Source of the DNA: Flammeovirga sp. OC4
GTDB taxonomy: Bacteria > Bacteroidota > Bacteroidia > Cytophagales > Flammeovirgaceae
DNA length: 64,000 nt
Direction of reading: 5' to 3'
NCBI RefSeq assembly: GCF_000812565.1
Contig: NZ_JTAM01000031.1
Span: 35,484 to 99,483 of the forward strand
Shown: piece after piece, positions 8,970-18,087 of the stretch
Layout: every line of letters starts with the position of its first letter
How positions within the stretch are numbered: position 1 is the first letter of the stretch
Made by a program: the position numbers and the translations under genes
Notes under the pieces: model-generated
Told to the model about the DNA's origin: nothing
What the model saw: only the letters and a program-made list of their open reading frames with translations
Databases searched by the model: none

Positions 8970-11900
8970 ATGAGAGTAAGCCCAGAATTCAGAGGTACAG
9001 CAACTATTGTGGTAGTAAGTTTATTACTACTGATGAGTTTTGTTTCTTTCTTGAGGTCTTCACAAGTAGAAAAAAGAGAGGTGTCAGAGATTCTTTTGAA
9101 CCAAGAATACAAGATTGCCAATTTCCCTTTTCATGCAAGAGAATATTACAGAACTGATGATAGGAAAACATTATTAGGTCTAAAACAAGAAGCAGATAAG
9201 GTACTATCTCAAATCAATGCAATGGAGAGTGGAACCCAAAAGTTATCTTCAGACGAACAATCTTTTTTAATACTGACTTCCCTTGGTGATGATGATCTAT
9301 CCCATGCTTTGGAATTGTACCGAAAACGATTTGAGGATTATTATGCTCAAATTGATATCATGTGGGATGCAAGTATTAAATCAAATTCTACTGTAGAAGA
9401 ACTACAATATGGAAGAAGATCATCTGGTTTTTTTGCAACAAAAACTCAAATGGTAGAAGAGGGAGAAGGAAGTGATGTAGTAGGCAAAGCATTAGATTTT
9501 TTGGAGAGAAGAAATTCTTCTTTACTCTTACATAATAGAGAAACACGTTTTCGTTTAGAGGAAAATATTAGACGAACAAAATCCACTAACTTAGTTTTTA
9601 ATGGTCTATTAGTAGTTATTGGTGTGATCCTTTTGATTTCTCAAGGTGCTTTCTTTAGAAATAAGTTGTTGGTGCCAATGAACTTATTAAGAAAAAACTT
9701 AGAATATTTTACCTCTGAGAAAGGTGCCGAAAATGTTTCTGATATCAATGTGATTGAGGAAAAGGTGAATCATTTGGAAGATGACTTTGAGCGTATCACA
9801 AAAATGATTGAGCACCTAGGAGAAAAAGATTTTGAGGCAAATACCGACGGATTAAACCCTAGGCTTGAAGAGTCTTATGAAAAAGCACGTAACACTCTAA
9901 TGCAGCTGGCCAATGAGGAGTTTGTAAGTAAGTGGATTACGGAAGGATTAGCAAAAACTACAGAAACATTAAATGGAGAACATTTTGATTCCATTACAGA
10001 TATGAGTTTTGCCTTTGTAAGGTTTGTCACCCGCCACCTTGGAGCCCTTCAGGGAGGAGTATTTTTAAGGTTAGATCAAAGTAGTGATCAAGTTGTGAAT
10101 CAGGTGGCGAGCTATGCTTACGGAAAGAAACGTTTTCCTCAAAAGAAAATCTCAACAAACGAAGGTCTTGTTGGACAGGTTATGTTAGAGAAACAATATA
10201 TCTATGTTGAGGATGTTCCGGATCACTATACTGCCATCTCTTCAGGTTTAGGAGAAGCGGCACCTACAAGTATTATCATTATTCCAGTTGTACATGGATC
10301 GGATGAGGTGTATGGTGCGGTAGAAATTGCTTCTTACAAAAAGTTGGCAACTCATGAAAAAGAATATGCCAATGCCGCTTGTGAACGTTTTGCATCTGCA
10401 ATTGCCGTATACATGATGAATGAGAATACTCGCCGTTTGTTAAAAGAGTCAATGCAGGTCAATGAAGACTTGAAGAATAAGGAAGAATCATTGCTTTCTA
10501 AAACCAAAGAAATGCAAGGTTTCCAAGATGAATTGAATGTAAAACTTCAAGAACTTTCTAAGGAATCTAACCTGAATAAAAATATTCTAGACGCTATTGG
10601 TAAAACAATGGCCATTATAGAGTTTGATCTAGAAGGAAGAATTCTGACGGCAAACGAAATGTACCTTTCTGTAATGGGGTATAAACTAGAGAACCTAACA
10701 GGAAAGTATGAGAGAGTACTTGTCCCTTCTGAAGAGGTGAATTCTATGCGTTATAAGTTACTATGGGATAGTTTAAATAATGGTTCTTATATCTCTGGTG
10801 AATATTGTAGAATTAACAAAAGAGGACAAGAAATATGGATGAACGGTACATACAACCCAATTTTCGGATTGGATGGAAAACCTTATAAAATCATTCAATT
10901 TGCCGAATTTACGACAGAACAAAAAGCAAAGGACCTCACCCACTCTGAGAGGTTACATGCTTTTGGAATGCATTTCCCAGTTTTGGATCTTGATTTAGAC
11001 GGTAAAATTAAATCTGCAAATAATAGCTTTACTGATGTACTAGGCTATAGAAGAAAAGAATATAGAAATTTGGCTTTAGTAGAACTTTTTGAAGATGCGA
11101 AAGAAATTAGATCTTTCAAGAGGATTCTAAGAGATATCAAAGCAGGGACAGATGCAGTGGCTACTTTCAACTTTATGTCGAGAGAAGGACATGTGAGAAC
11201 GATGGAGGTGAATTTATTTCCATTGAAAAACTTATCAGGAGATGTTCAGAAAGTAACACTTTTTATGGTGGATAAAACAGAAGAACGTTTTATTAAAAAA
11301 GAATTGAAAACAGAATCTGAATCTCTAAAATTATTAAAGAATGAAGTAGCGTCAAGAACGGCTATTTTGGAAGGGATGTCTATGATTTTGGAAGTGGATC
11401 TTAATGGCCGAATTCTATCAGGAAATAAAAAGGTACAAGAGTGGACCGGAAAGTCACAAGAATCACTGATAGGTCAGCCTATTGCAGATATGGTTACCAC
11501 TTCATACCAATCTGTTATATCTACATTATTAGCTGATGATACAGAAAAAAATGTAAAGATTAGAACGTTGGAATATTATACCACAAGGAAAGGGGCATTG
11601 TGGGGAGAAACTAGCGTGAGAGCTGTATTCAATGAGGATGTGCCTGTCAAGTTTACTTTTATCATTTTTGATGTAACAGAAAGAGTGGAGCGTGAACAAG
11701 GTTTGACAAGACAGATTGAGCGTCAAAAAACGAAGAATACGCTTTTCAGAATGCAGCAAAATGAGAGCAATAAAGAAAGTGGTTTTGCGGTCTTAGAACA
11801 AATATTCCAAGATAAAGAAATCGATTTATCTACTAACGAGTGGATTGATAAGTTGTCACTTCCTTCTTTATTATTGGATGAAGATGGTAAAATAGAAGCA

Positions 11901-12116
11901 GATAACTTGGCTTTTCAAGCACTAAATATTAGTGCAACTAAGATCTTGAATGTGCCTGATTTCTTGTCTGAATCTCAAAAAGAGAAAATAACACAATCAG
12001 TTAAAAATGCATCTCTTTTAGAAGAGTCTTTAAAATTAAAAGGAGAAGAAAGGTTGCTACTTTCAGTACCATTATTCCAGGAAAATACACATAGAATATT
12101 GGTGATGTTTGCTTAG
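8970..12116 (+). CDS. Membrane sensor with GAF and four PAS-type domains, no output domain
   Basis: The 1048-residue protein has a first membrane helix at about 10-30, an extracytoplasmic helical region to about 205, and a second membrane helix at about 207-230. Next come a linker, a GAF domain (about 330-484), a coiled coil, and PAS domains at about 540-650, 665-775 and 800-910. The last part (about 955-1048) looks like a fourth PAS. No histidine kinase, GGDEF, methyl-accepting or phosphatase motif is present, and the protein ends with the last PAS. It may pass a signal through a partner or act as a scaffold. It is monocistronic: a terminator follows and the upstream gene diverges. Confidence 0.85.
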   Translation: MRVSPEFRGTATIVVVSLLLLMSFVSFLRSSQVEKREVSEILLNQEYKIANFPFHAREYYRTDDRKTLLGLKQEADKVLSQINAMESGTQKLSSDEQSFLILTSLGDDDLSHALELYRKRFEDYYAQIDIMWDASIKSNSTVEELQYGRRSSGFFATKTQMVEEGEGSDVVGKALDFLERRNSSLLLHNRETRFRLEENIRRTKSTNLVFNGLLVVIGVILLISQGAFFRNKLLVPMNLLRKNLEYFTSEKGAENVSDINVIEEKVNHLEDDFERITKMIEHLGEKDFEANTDGLNPRLEESYEKARNTLMQLANEEFVSKWITEGLAKTTETLNGEHFDSITDMSFAFVRFVTRHLGALQGGVFLRLDQSSDQVVNQVASYAYGKKRFPQKKISTNEGLVGQVMLEKQYIYVEDVPDHYTAISSGLGEAAPTSIIIIPVVHGSDEVYGAVEIASYKKLATHEKEYANAACERFASAIAVYMMNENTRRLLKESMQVNEDLKNKEESLLSKTKEMQGFQDELNVKLQELSKESNLNKNILDAIGKTMAIIEFDLEGRILTANEMYLSVMGYKLENLTGKYERVLVPSEEVNSMRYKLLWDSLNNGSYISGEYCRINKRGQEIWMNGTYNPIFGLDGKPYKIIQFAEFTTEQKAKDLTHSERLHAFGMHFPVLDLDLDGKIKSANNSFTDVLGYRRKEYRNLALVELFEDAKEIRSFKRILRDIKAGTDAVATFNFMSREGHVRTMEVNLFPLKNLSGDVQKVTLFMVDKTEERFIKKELKTESESLKLLKNEVASRTAILEGMSMILEVDLNGRILSGNKKVQEWTGKSQESLIGQPIADMVTTSYQSVISTLLADDTEKNVKIRTLEYYTTRKGALWGETSVRAVFNEDVPVKFTFIIFDVTERVEREQGLTRQIERQKTKNTLFRMQQNESNKESGFAVLEQIFQDKEIDLSTNEWIDKLSLPSLLLDEDGKIEADNLAFQALNISATKILNVPDFLSESQKEKITQSVKNASLLEESLKLKGEERLLLSVPLFQENTHRILVMFA

Positions 12117-12138
12117 TCATTTACATTATAAAAAGGAT

Positions 12139-12177
12139 AAGGGAAGATAGGGTATTTTGAATACTAGCTCTTCCCTT
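12139..12177. terminator. Bidirectional terminator between sensor and FMN reductase genes
   Basis: Outer arms 12139-12147 and 12169-12177 plus inner pairing of 12151-12156 with 12160-12165 make a long hairpin. A T-run follows on the plus strand and an A-run precedes it, so it can serve both convergent genes. Confidence 0.8.
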
Positions 12178-12184
12178 TTTTATA

Positions 12185-12739
12185 TCAACCTTTCTTTTTC
12201 TTTACAATAGCCTCTGCTAACCATAGATATTCTTCTACAAAAATATCAACAGCACCTTCAAAATCTGGGTTCAATAGAATTCCTTCTGTATCTACTTGAT
12301 TTTGGACATTTGCGACCGTCATCATTCTGTAAATAGGATAAGCCATCAATGCTAATACTTGCAGTTGCATTGCTTGAGCAGCTCTTATGCCACCCAAAGG
12401 TCCAGCCGAAATACTGATTACGCCAATAGGCTTTTTTTGATAAGTACTTTTAGGGAAGAAATCAATGGCGTTTTTTAGAGCAGAAGAAAAACTACCGTTG
12501 TATTCAGGAGATGCTAATAAAATACCATCCGCTCCATCTAAGATTTTTCCCAGTTTTTTAACGTTTTCAGGAGAGTCATCATGTAGTGTATTGGTCAAAG
12601 GAGGTAGTGCATATTCTTTAAGATCAACCACTTCAACATTGAGTGAAAATTGTTCTTTCATCCTATGTGCAATATAAAGTACTGCACCATGAGATTGTCT
12701 GTCATCTCTTACACTTCCAGAGAGTAGTACTAGTTTCAT
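12185..12739 (-). CDS. NADPH-dependent FMN reductase / quinone reductase
   Basis: The 184-residue flavodoxin-like protein carries the family signatures. LLSGSVRDDRQSHG near the N-terminus is the FMN phosphate loop. The segment GILLASPEYNGSFSSALKNA binds the flavin, and residues around SAGPLGGIRAA follow. These enzymes reduce FMN, quinones, azo dyes or chromate with NAD(P)H in the cytoplasm; the exact acceptor here is unknown. The length is normal. It converges with the sensor gene and diverges from the threonine aldolase gene. Confidence 0.88.
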   Translation of the reverse strand: MKLVLLSGSVRDDRQSHGAVLYIAHRMKEQFSLNVEVVDLKEYALPPLTNTLHDDSPENVKKLGKILDGADGILLASPEYNGSFSSALKNAIDFFPKSTYQKKPIGVISISAGPLGGIRAAQAMQLQVLALMAYPIYRMMTVANVQNQVDTEGILLNPDFEGAVDIFVEEYLWLAEAIVKKKKG

Positions 12740-12841
12740 TTTTATTGAGTTTTAAAAGTATATTTTAATTTATAAAACCTTCTTTAAAAACAAGCACTTT
12801 TACTAACAAAACTTAGCAAGGCTAAGGAGAGGTAAGATAAC

Positions 12842-12875
12842 TTGTCAATATTTAATAACCTTTTCTCTAACTTTG
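12842..12875 (+). promoter_or_regulatory. Candidate Bacteroidota promoter of threonine aldolase
   Basis: TAACTTTG at 12868-12875 fits the -7 consensus TAnnTTTG, with TTGTCA about 20 bp upstream as a possible -33 element. It lies 98 bp before the start codon. Confidence 0.45.
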
Positions 12876-12972
12876 TGCTTTTCTATGTTATTTACCCAAG
12901 GCCTCTTTTTGTAGAACTATTGACAAAAGAGAACTTTCAATTATTGACTTCCATTTAAGTAAGAAATATATA

Positions 12973-14007
12973 ATGAAAAAGACATTAGCGAGTGATAACT
13001 ATTCAGGGACAAATCCTGAAATTATTGAAGCATTGAGTAAAGTAAATATCGGACACCAAGGGTCTTATGGAGCAGATGATGCTACAGCTGGAGCCATTGC
13101 AGTTTTTCAGCAATTATTAAAAAAAGATATTGATGTTTATTTCACGATGAATGGTACAGGAGCCAATGTGACTGCTTTGTCTTCTGTTTGTCCATCTTAC
13201 GGTGCTATTATTTGCTCTTCAGTGGCACACATTAATGTAGATGAATGTGGTGCACCTGAGAAATTTGGAGGATTTAAGTTACTCACTGTTGAAAAGGATA
13301 ACGGTAAATTAACTCCGGAAGATATTGCTCCTTTTTTAGTGAATTTGGGTGAGCAGCATTGGTCACAACCTAAAGTAGTTTCTATTACGCAAGCAACTGA
13401 GTATGGCACTGTTTATACTTGTGAGGAAATTAAAGCGATTGCAGATTACGCTCACCAAAATAATCTACTATTACATGTTGATGGTGCTAGAATCAGTAAT
13501 GCTGCAGTTTCATTGGGGGTTTCTTTCAAAGAAATGCTAGTGGATACAGGTGTTGATTTTATCTCATTTGGCGGTACTAAAAACGGTTTGATGTTTGGTG
13601 AGGCAGTCATCTTTTTGAATACAAAGATCTCAGAAAACTACAAATTTGTTAGGAAACAAGGGATGCAGCTATTATCTAAAATGCGATATATAGCAGTTCA
13701 GTTCGAAACACTTTTTGGTTCTGATTTATGGAAAACAAACGCTTTACATGCCAATAAAATGGCTAAAAAATTGGCTGATGGTTTAAGTAAAGTACCTGAA
13801 GTCACTCTTACACAAGAAGTACAGGCAAATGGTGTTTTTGCTATTTTACCAAAAGAAGTGATACCGGCAATGCAGGAACAATCTCCTTTCTATGTTTGGA
13901 ATGAACAAACAAACGAAGTCCGCCTGATGTGTTCTTTCGATACATCAGAAGAAGAGATCAATGCATTTATTGAAAAATTAGAGGCTCTTACTGCTACTAC
14001 GGCTTAA
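12973..14007 (+). CDS. ltaE: Low-specificity L-threonine aldolase
   Basis: The 344-residue PLP enzyme splits L-threonine or allo-threonine to glycine and acetaldehyde in the cytoplasm. Typical features are the N-terminal SDNYSGTNPEI segment, the HVDGARISNA segment whose Asp contacts the pyridine nitrogen, and FGGTKNG with the PLP-binding lysine K203. Length fits the family. It stands alone between a divergent FMN reductase gene and a strong terminator. The gene symbol follows the E. coli enzyme; beta-eliminating relatives cannot be fully excluded. Confidence 0.9.
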   Translation: MKKTLASDNYSGTNPEIIEALSKVNIGHQGSYGADDATAGAIAVFQQLLKKDIDVYFTMNGTGANVTALSSVCPSYGAIICSSVAHINVDECGAPEKFGGFKLLTVEKDNGKLTPEDIAPFLVNLGEQHWSQPKVVSITQATEYGTVYTCEEIKAIADYAHQNNLLLHVDGARISNAAVSLGVSFKEMLVDTGVDFISFGGTKNGLMFGEAVIFLNTKISENYKFVRKQGMQLLSKMRYIAVQFETLFGSDLWKTNALHANKMAKKLADGLSKVPEVTLTQEVQANGVFAILPKEVIPAMQEQSPFYVWNEQTNEVRLMCSFDTSEEEINAFIEKLEALTATTA

Positions 14008-14057
14008 GCACCTATTAAAATAAAGAGTACTAATTTTGATAAACTACTTTATAGATG

Positions 14058-14092
14058 AAGCCATGTATTTTACACAAAGTACATGGCTTTTT
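14058..14092 (+). terminator. Terminator of threonine aldolase
   Basis: Arms 14058-14067 and 14080-14089 form a perfect 10-bp stem followed by TTTT. An in-frame ATG at 14083 lies inside this hairpin, which is why the next gene is started at 14164. Confidence 0.85.
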
Positions 14093-14163
14093 ACATTTTG
14101 TTGAAACAATTATTACTTGAATTGGTTTATTGTTTATTGAAAACTCCTAACTATCTCCTCATT

Positions 14164-14601
14164 ATGAAAATCATTATTAAATACTCTTCTCTCATGTTCG
14201 TTGGATATTTATTATTATTCCTCATCATGAGGTTCCTAAATCTATATCATATTATAGAGCTGAGAGCATTAAATTTTGTGATTCATGCCGGAGGTATCTT
14301 TTATGCATTTAAAGCATTACAAAAAGAAAACCCAAGTGACTTTGGGTACCTGTCGGGGTTTCTCAATGGCATGAGAATATCACTTTTCAGTGCTATACCT
14401 TTCGCCATCTTTATGATGTTTTATCTGACTTTCATAGATCCTGAATTTTTACAGTATTTAAAAGAATCAGCGCTTTCAGGAGCATACATCACAAAAGGAA
14501 AATTATTTATTGGTTTATGTGCGGAAGCCTTGGGTTCAGGGATTCTGATATCATATATAGCGATGAGATACACTTTACTACTTTCTTCTTATCGCTCATA
14601 A
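14164..14601 (+). CDS. DUF4199-type integral membrane protein
   Basis: About 145 residues with four predicted membrane helices: residues near 8-24, 34-50, 68-92 and 120-140. The pattern, with a short FGYLSGFLNGMRISLFSAI segment before the third helix, matches the DUF4199 family common in Bacteroidota, whose function is unknown. An in-frame start at 14083 would lie in the terminator hairpin of the preceding gene, so the ATG at 14164 (Met-Lys-Ile-Ile-Ile-Lys then a hydrophobic helix) is chosen. A strong terminator follows, so the gene is a single unit. Confidence 0.75.
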   Translation: MKIIIKYSSLMFVGYLLLFLIMRFLNLYHIIELRALNFVIHAGGIFYAFKALQKENPSDFGYLSGFLNGMRISLFSAIPFAIFMMFYLTFIDPEFLQYLKESALSGAYITKGKLFIGLCAEALGSGILISYIAMRYTLLLSSYRS

Positions 14602-15042
14602 TTAAGATTATCAACTATAGACAAATTAGACCTACAAGCTGGAAACCTCATGGATTTAATCCGTGAGGTTTTTTATTTTTTTAAGTGATAAATGTTAGAG
14701 TGAAGTGTTCAAAGTGTAAAAATGCTCTTCTAGCATAAGATGTAATTTTTTGTAGGCTATAAGTATTTGTAGATGTGTGGTTTATTTTGTGTTTAAAACT
14801 GATGGTGAAGTAATGAAGTATTGAGGATGAAAACTTGAAGTATTGAAATCTGACGTGATTTTGTGCTGTTTCATTAGATTTCGAAATGAATGTTTAGTGC
14901 CTGTAAAGAATAATTATGATGGACTAGGAAACTCGTTATTCCTCATCAATGTCAAACAATTATTTCTACTTTTTGCAGGCTTATTATTCACTAACCGAAT
15001 CATAACAACTGATTTCAAACCAGCAGAAATCAGTAAAATTAA
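14602..15042. other. Intergenic region before the T9SS cargo cluster
   Basis: The 441-bp region holds the DUF4199 terminator near its left end. A 67-codon open frame at 14843-15046 has no signal, no domain and ordinary AT-rich non-coding composition, so it is not called. The remainder is the probable promoter and leader of the first T9SS cargo gene; I see no convincing -7 element. Confidence 0.5.
14643..14676 (+). terminator. Terminator of the DUF4199 gene
   Basis: Arms 14643-14654 and 14660-14671 pair over 12 bp with one G-T wobble and a 5-nt loop, followed by a long T-rich run. Confidence 0.85.
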
Positions 15043-16185
15043 ATGAACAGACAGATGAAAAAGATATGCTGCTTAACGCTATTACTTTGGGTATATAGTG
15101 TTCAGTTCATACATGCTCAATGTTTACAAGATTTGACTCTTGGAGCTTTTAATAACTATTACCTTCCATCGGATTATAATCTATGTTCTGATTTGCGTGC
15201 TGATTTATCAGGAGCAAATGGCATTACCAGTGCAACAGTACCTGCTTCGAGTTTAACTATTCCATCAGGTTCAGACATCACCATTACTGCTACTACTTTT
15301 TCAATTTTTTACCTCAATTTAATTATTGAAAAAGATGCAATTCTTCGTATCGAAGGAAACATGCAGATTGAAGATGCGGATGTGTATGTTTCGAGTTATC
15401 AGATTGATGGGCAACTCATAGTAAGTGGAGACCTATCAACTAGCGCTTGGAGTTTTGAAAATAATGGAGTTGGAGAAAACATCATAATCAATGGAAATGG
15501 TTCTGTTCAGGTGGGAGGAAACTTTAATAGTGGAACAATTAATCCAGATAATGTCTCAGATGGAATCACTTGGGATCTTGACTGTGATAAAGTTGATGGT
15601 CTTTTAAACTGTTCCGATCTCCCTGTAGAGCTTACTTATTTTCAAGCTTCTCCAAAAGAAGGATTAGTACTTTTAGAATGGGAAACTGCTACTGAAATAA
15701 ATGCCTCTCATTTTGAAATAGAAAAATCTTCGGACCGAAAAGTATGGGAGAAGATAGGAACCCTTAAGGCTTCGGGAAATTCTCAAGTACCGATTACTTA
15801 TCAATTTGAAGACAGAGTACCTTATTCATTGACTTATTATCGTTTGAAACAGATAGATTTTGATGGGACTTTCGCTTACTATGGTCCTATATCAGTGATG
15901 TATCATGCGGAGCAACAACTTTTGAATGCGACAATCATTCCCAATCGTATTACTAATGGAGAAGAATTTCAATTGAGTATATCCGGTTTAAGAAAAAGTA
16001 ATGATATGCAGATTCAAATTTATAACAGCCAAGGTCATCAAGTATATTCTGAGAGAGTTCAAAGTATCAAAGCTCACAATTTATTAAAGACCATCAACTT
16101 TACAAGCCAATTAGCATCAGGAATGTATTACGTTATCATCAAGTCGGGAAAGGATAGTACCACCAAGAAACTTATGGTTAATTAG
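15043..16185 (+). CDS. T9SS cargo protein 1, beta-helix-like with sorting domain
   Basis: The 380-residue exported protein has a signal peptide ending near FIHAQ. A second in-frame ATG at 15055 (Met-Lys-Lys) would give a more usual signal peptide and may be the true start. Residues about 60-180 are beta-rich repeats with IEGNMQI and VSGDL-type rungs, suggesting a parallel beta-helix. From about 190 there is an Fn3-like module starting LPVELTYFQAS. The last 80 residues form a type A T9SS sorting domain with GMYYV and a final KLMVN. The protein should cross the outer membrane and be released or anchored on the surface. It is the first of three tandem paralogues; ligand or enzyme activity is unknown. 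Confidence 0.85.
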   Translation: MNRQMKKICCLTLLLWVYSVQFIHAQCLQDLTLGAFNNYYLPSDYNLCSDLRADLSGANGITSATVPASSLTIPSGSDITITATTFSIFYLNLIIEKDAILRIEGNMQIEDADVYVSSYQIDGQLIVSGDLSTSAWSFENNGVGENIIINGNGSVQVGGNFNSGTINPDNVSDGITWDLDCDKVDGLLNCSDLPVELTYFQASPKEGLVLLEWETATEINASHFEIEKSSDRKVWEKIGTLKASGNSQVPITYQFEDRVPYSLTYYRLKQIDFDGTFAYYGPISVMYHAEQQLLNATIIPNRITNGEEFQLSISGLRKSNDMQIQIYNSQGHQVYSERVQSIKAHNLLKTINFTSQLASGMYYVIIKSGKDSTTKKLMVN

Positions 16186-16575
16186 AACACAAATTGGCAA
16201 TTACACATCATAAAATCGAATGTTATAAATACAAATCCGAATAGGATTTTACGAAGTGAAATAGATGTTTATGTATAATAATTGTAATTATTACGTTGTT
16301 AAACTAAGAAGTGCTTTAAAATTAGACTTTATGAATAAAAAATTGCATTTGTTAAATGTTATAGAACAATTTTGATGTAAATATTGTTTTTATATATTTG
16401 TCTAATAATCTATGAGTTAGACATAACGGACAAGTCAAATTTTTACGTTAGGCTTAGTATACTATTGTAATTGTGCGCTTATATCTACTTTTTAATATTA
16501 TTTTTTGAAGCTCTAAATTAACCAAAACAACCAACCTCAATCATGCTGTAGTTGGTAAAATAAATAGACTTACTT
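16186..16575. other. Intergenic region between T9SS cargo genes 1 and 2
   Basis: The 390-bp AT-rich stretch contains a short hairpin (16233-16238 with 16244-16249), possibly a weak terminator of gene 1. It also holds a good promoter candidate at 16371-16400, leaving a 5' leader of about 170 nt for gene 2. I see no small gene. Confidence 0.5.
16371..16400 (+). promoter_or_regulatory. Bacteroidota-type promoter of T9SS cargo gene 2
   Basis: TTTG at 16371-16374 and TATATTTG at 16393-16400 are separated by 18 bp, matching the -33 TTTG and -7 TAnnTTTG elements of the Bacteroidota primary sigma factor. Confidence 0.65.
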
Positions 16576-17679
16576 ATGAAGAAATTATACTTATTATCAT
16601 TGATGTTATTTATATCAATAGTTGTTGTTGGTCAAGTGGTATGTACAACACCTAATGATGGAGTAGTGTATACTTCTGATTGTTCATATACAAATAATAC
16701 AGATGTTAATATTGGATCAGGTGACGAAGTCACTTTGTCACAAAATGCTGATCCAGATATTACAACTAATGTAGTTTGGACAGTAAACTCTTATACTATT
16801 GATGGTAATTGGAGTTTGTTTGGGGGAACTGATTATGGTAGATTAACAATAGATGAAGGTACAACTTTAACAATTTATGGTAATTTAATAATGTCTGAAT
16901 ATGGTATACTTACTGTTAATGGCACCTTGAATATTTATGGAGATGTATCACATACTGTTGGGACTTCTTTTGGAGACCGTTTACTTATTGGTGAAAATGG
17001 TACCATGAATGTAAATGGTAACCTTGATTTAACAGGGCCTTGGGGAAATGGAATATTGGGTATAGTAGAAGGAGAACTGAATGTAACAGGAGATGTAGCA
17101 GGAATAGGTAATCTTCCCGTAGAACTCACTTATTTCCAAGCATCATCAAAAGAAAAAACGGTTTTACTAGAATGGGAAACAGCTTCAGAGATCAATGCCT
17201 CTCATTTTGAAGTGCAAAGGTCAGCAGATAGAAAAACATGGGAAACGTTGGGGCGTGTACAAGCAAGTGGTAATTCACAAATGGCTATCTCATATAAGTT
17301 TGAAGATAATGACGCATTACCAACAGCGTATTATAGACTGAAGCAAGTTGATTTGGATGAAGCCTACGAATTTTTTGGACCTGTTCAAGTAGCATTAAGT
17401 GGAGTAGATATTCCACTATCGTTACTAATTATGCCTAACAATATAAGTAGTGGGGAAAAAATACAGTTTAGCCTTTCAGGTTTAAATGTGGGTAGTAATG
17501 TTGATATATCAGTGTATGATAGTCAAGGTAACGTACTTTATTCTGAAATAGAAGAAGACATAACCTCTGAAGTTTTATTGAAACCTATGGATTTCACTTC
17601 TTCGTTAGGTTCAGGAATGTATTATGTCGTTGTAAAATCAGGAAAAGATATCGTGAAAGAAAAACTCTTAATCAATTAA
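16576..17679 (+). CDS. T9SS cargo protein 2, beta-helix-like with sorting domain
   Basis: The 367-residue paralogue of cargo protein 1 has a signal peptide ending near VVVGQ. A beta-helix-like region (about 45-175) has short NG/YG turns such as LTIYGNLIM, LTVNGTLNIYGDV and MNVNGNLDL. The same Fn3-like module begins with LPVELTYFQASSKEK, and the C-terminal type A sorting domain contains GMYYVVVKSGKD and ends KLLIN. The last 190 residues are clearly more alike between proteins 1 and 2 than the N-terminal parts, as expected if the sorting and linker modules are shared and the passenger varies. It has its own promoter and terminator. Function is unknown beyond T9SS export. Confidence 0.85.
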   Translation: MKKLYLLSLMLFISIVVVGQVVCTTPNDGVVYTSDCSYTNNTDVNIGSGDEVTLSQNADPDITTNVVWTVNSYTIDGNWSLFGGTDYGRLTIDEGTTLTIYGNLIMSEYGILTVNGTLNIYGDVSHTVGTSFGDRLLIGENGTMNVNGNLDLTGPWGNGILGIVEGELNVTGDVAGIGNLPVELTYFQASSKEKTVLLEWETASEINASHFEVQRSADRKTWETLGRVQASGNSQMAISYKFEDNDALPTAYYRLKQVDLDEAYEFFGPVQVALSGVDIPLSLLIMPNNISSGEKIQFSLSGLNVGSNVDISVYDSQGNVLYSEIEEDITSEVLLKPMDFTSSLGSGMYYVVVKSGKDIVKEKLLIN

Positions 17680-18087
17680 TCATCGCAACATGAAGTATTG
17701 AGCGATTAAAAATAAGATAATCCCATAGTTTTGTTGAAGCTATGGGATTATTTTATGCTTGAATTTTCCTTAAAAATTGACTTCTAAAACATATTTTAAG
17801 AAATGTAAGAAAAAAGTTAAGCTGAGCATGTATTTCCCTTTAAAACCATAAATGCATGGATAATAGCTTCTTATTTTCATTTTTTAGGATGTATGATTCT
17901 TTCAAGAAAGGCTACAACTACCTCTTTTTTTTATCACTAAAACCTAAGAAACATACGGTTTCAAATTTCTCTCATATCAACACAATAAACACTATTGCGT
18001 TAGACATTACGACCACTGCAATGATTTAAAATACAATGACTAATCGTTTAATTAAAATTAACTATTTCTTGAGAAAATTTCTTTACT
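17680..18087. other. Intergenic region between T9SS cargo genes 2 and 3
   Basis: The 408-bp region carries the terminator of gene 2 at 17718-17754. The rest is AT-rich leader for gene 3, without an open frame or promoter match that I can defend. Confidence 0.45.
17718..17754 (+). terminator. Terminator of T9SS cargo gene 2
   Basis: Arms 17718-17728 and 17740-17750 form an 11-bp perfect stem followed by TTTT. Confidence 0.85.

Noticed and set aside
14083..14163. Longer start for the DUF4199 gene (27 extra residues)
   Set aside because: The ATG is inside the terminator hairpin of the previous gene, and the extra residues are not conserved-looking.
14843..15046. 67-codon plus-strand frame before T9SS cargo gene 1
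   Set aside because: No signal, no domain, no start context; it overlaps the first codons of the real gene and looks like leader DNA.
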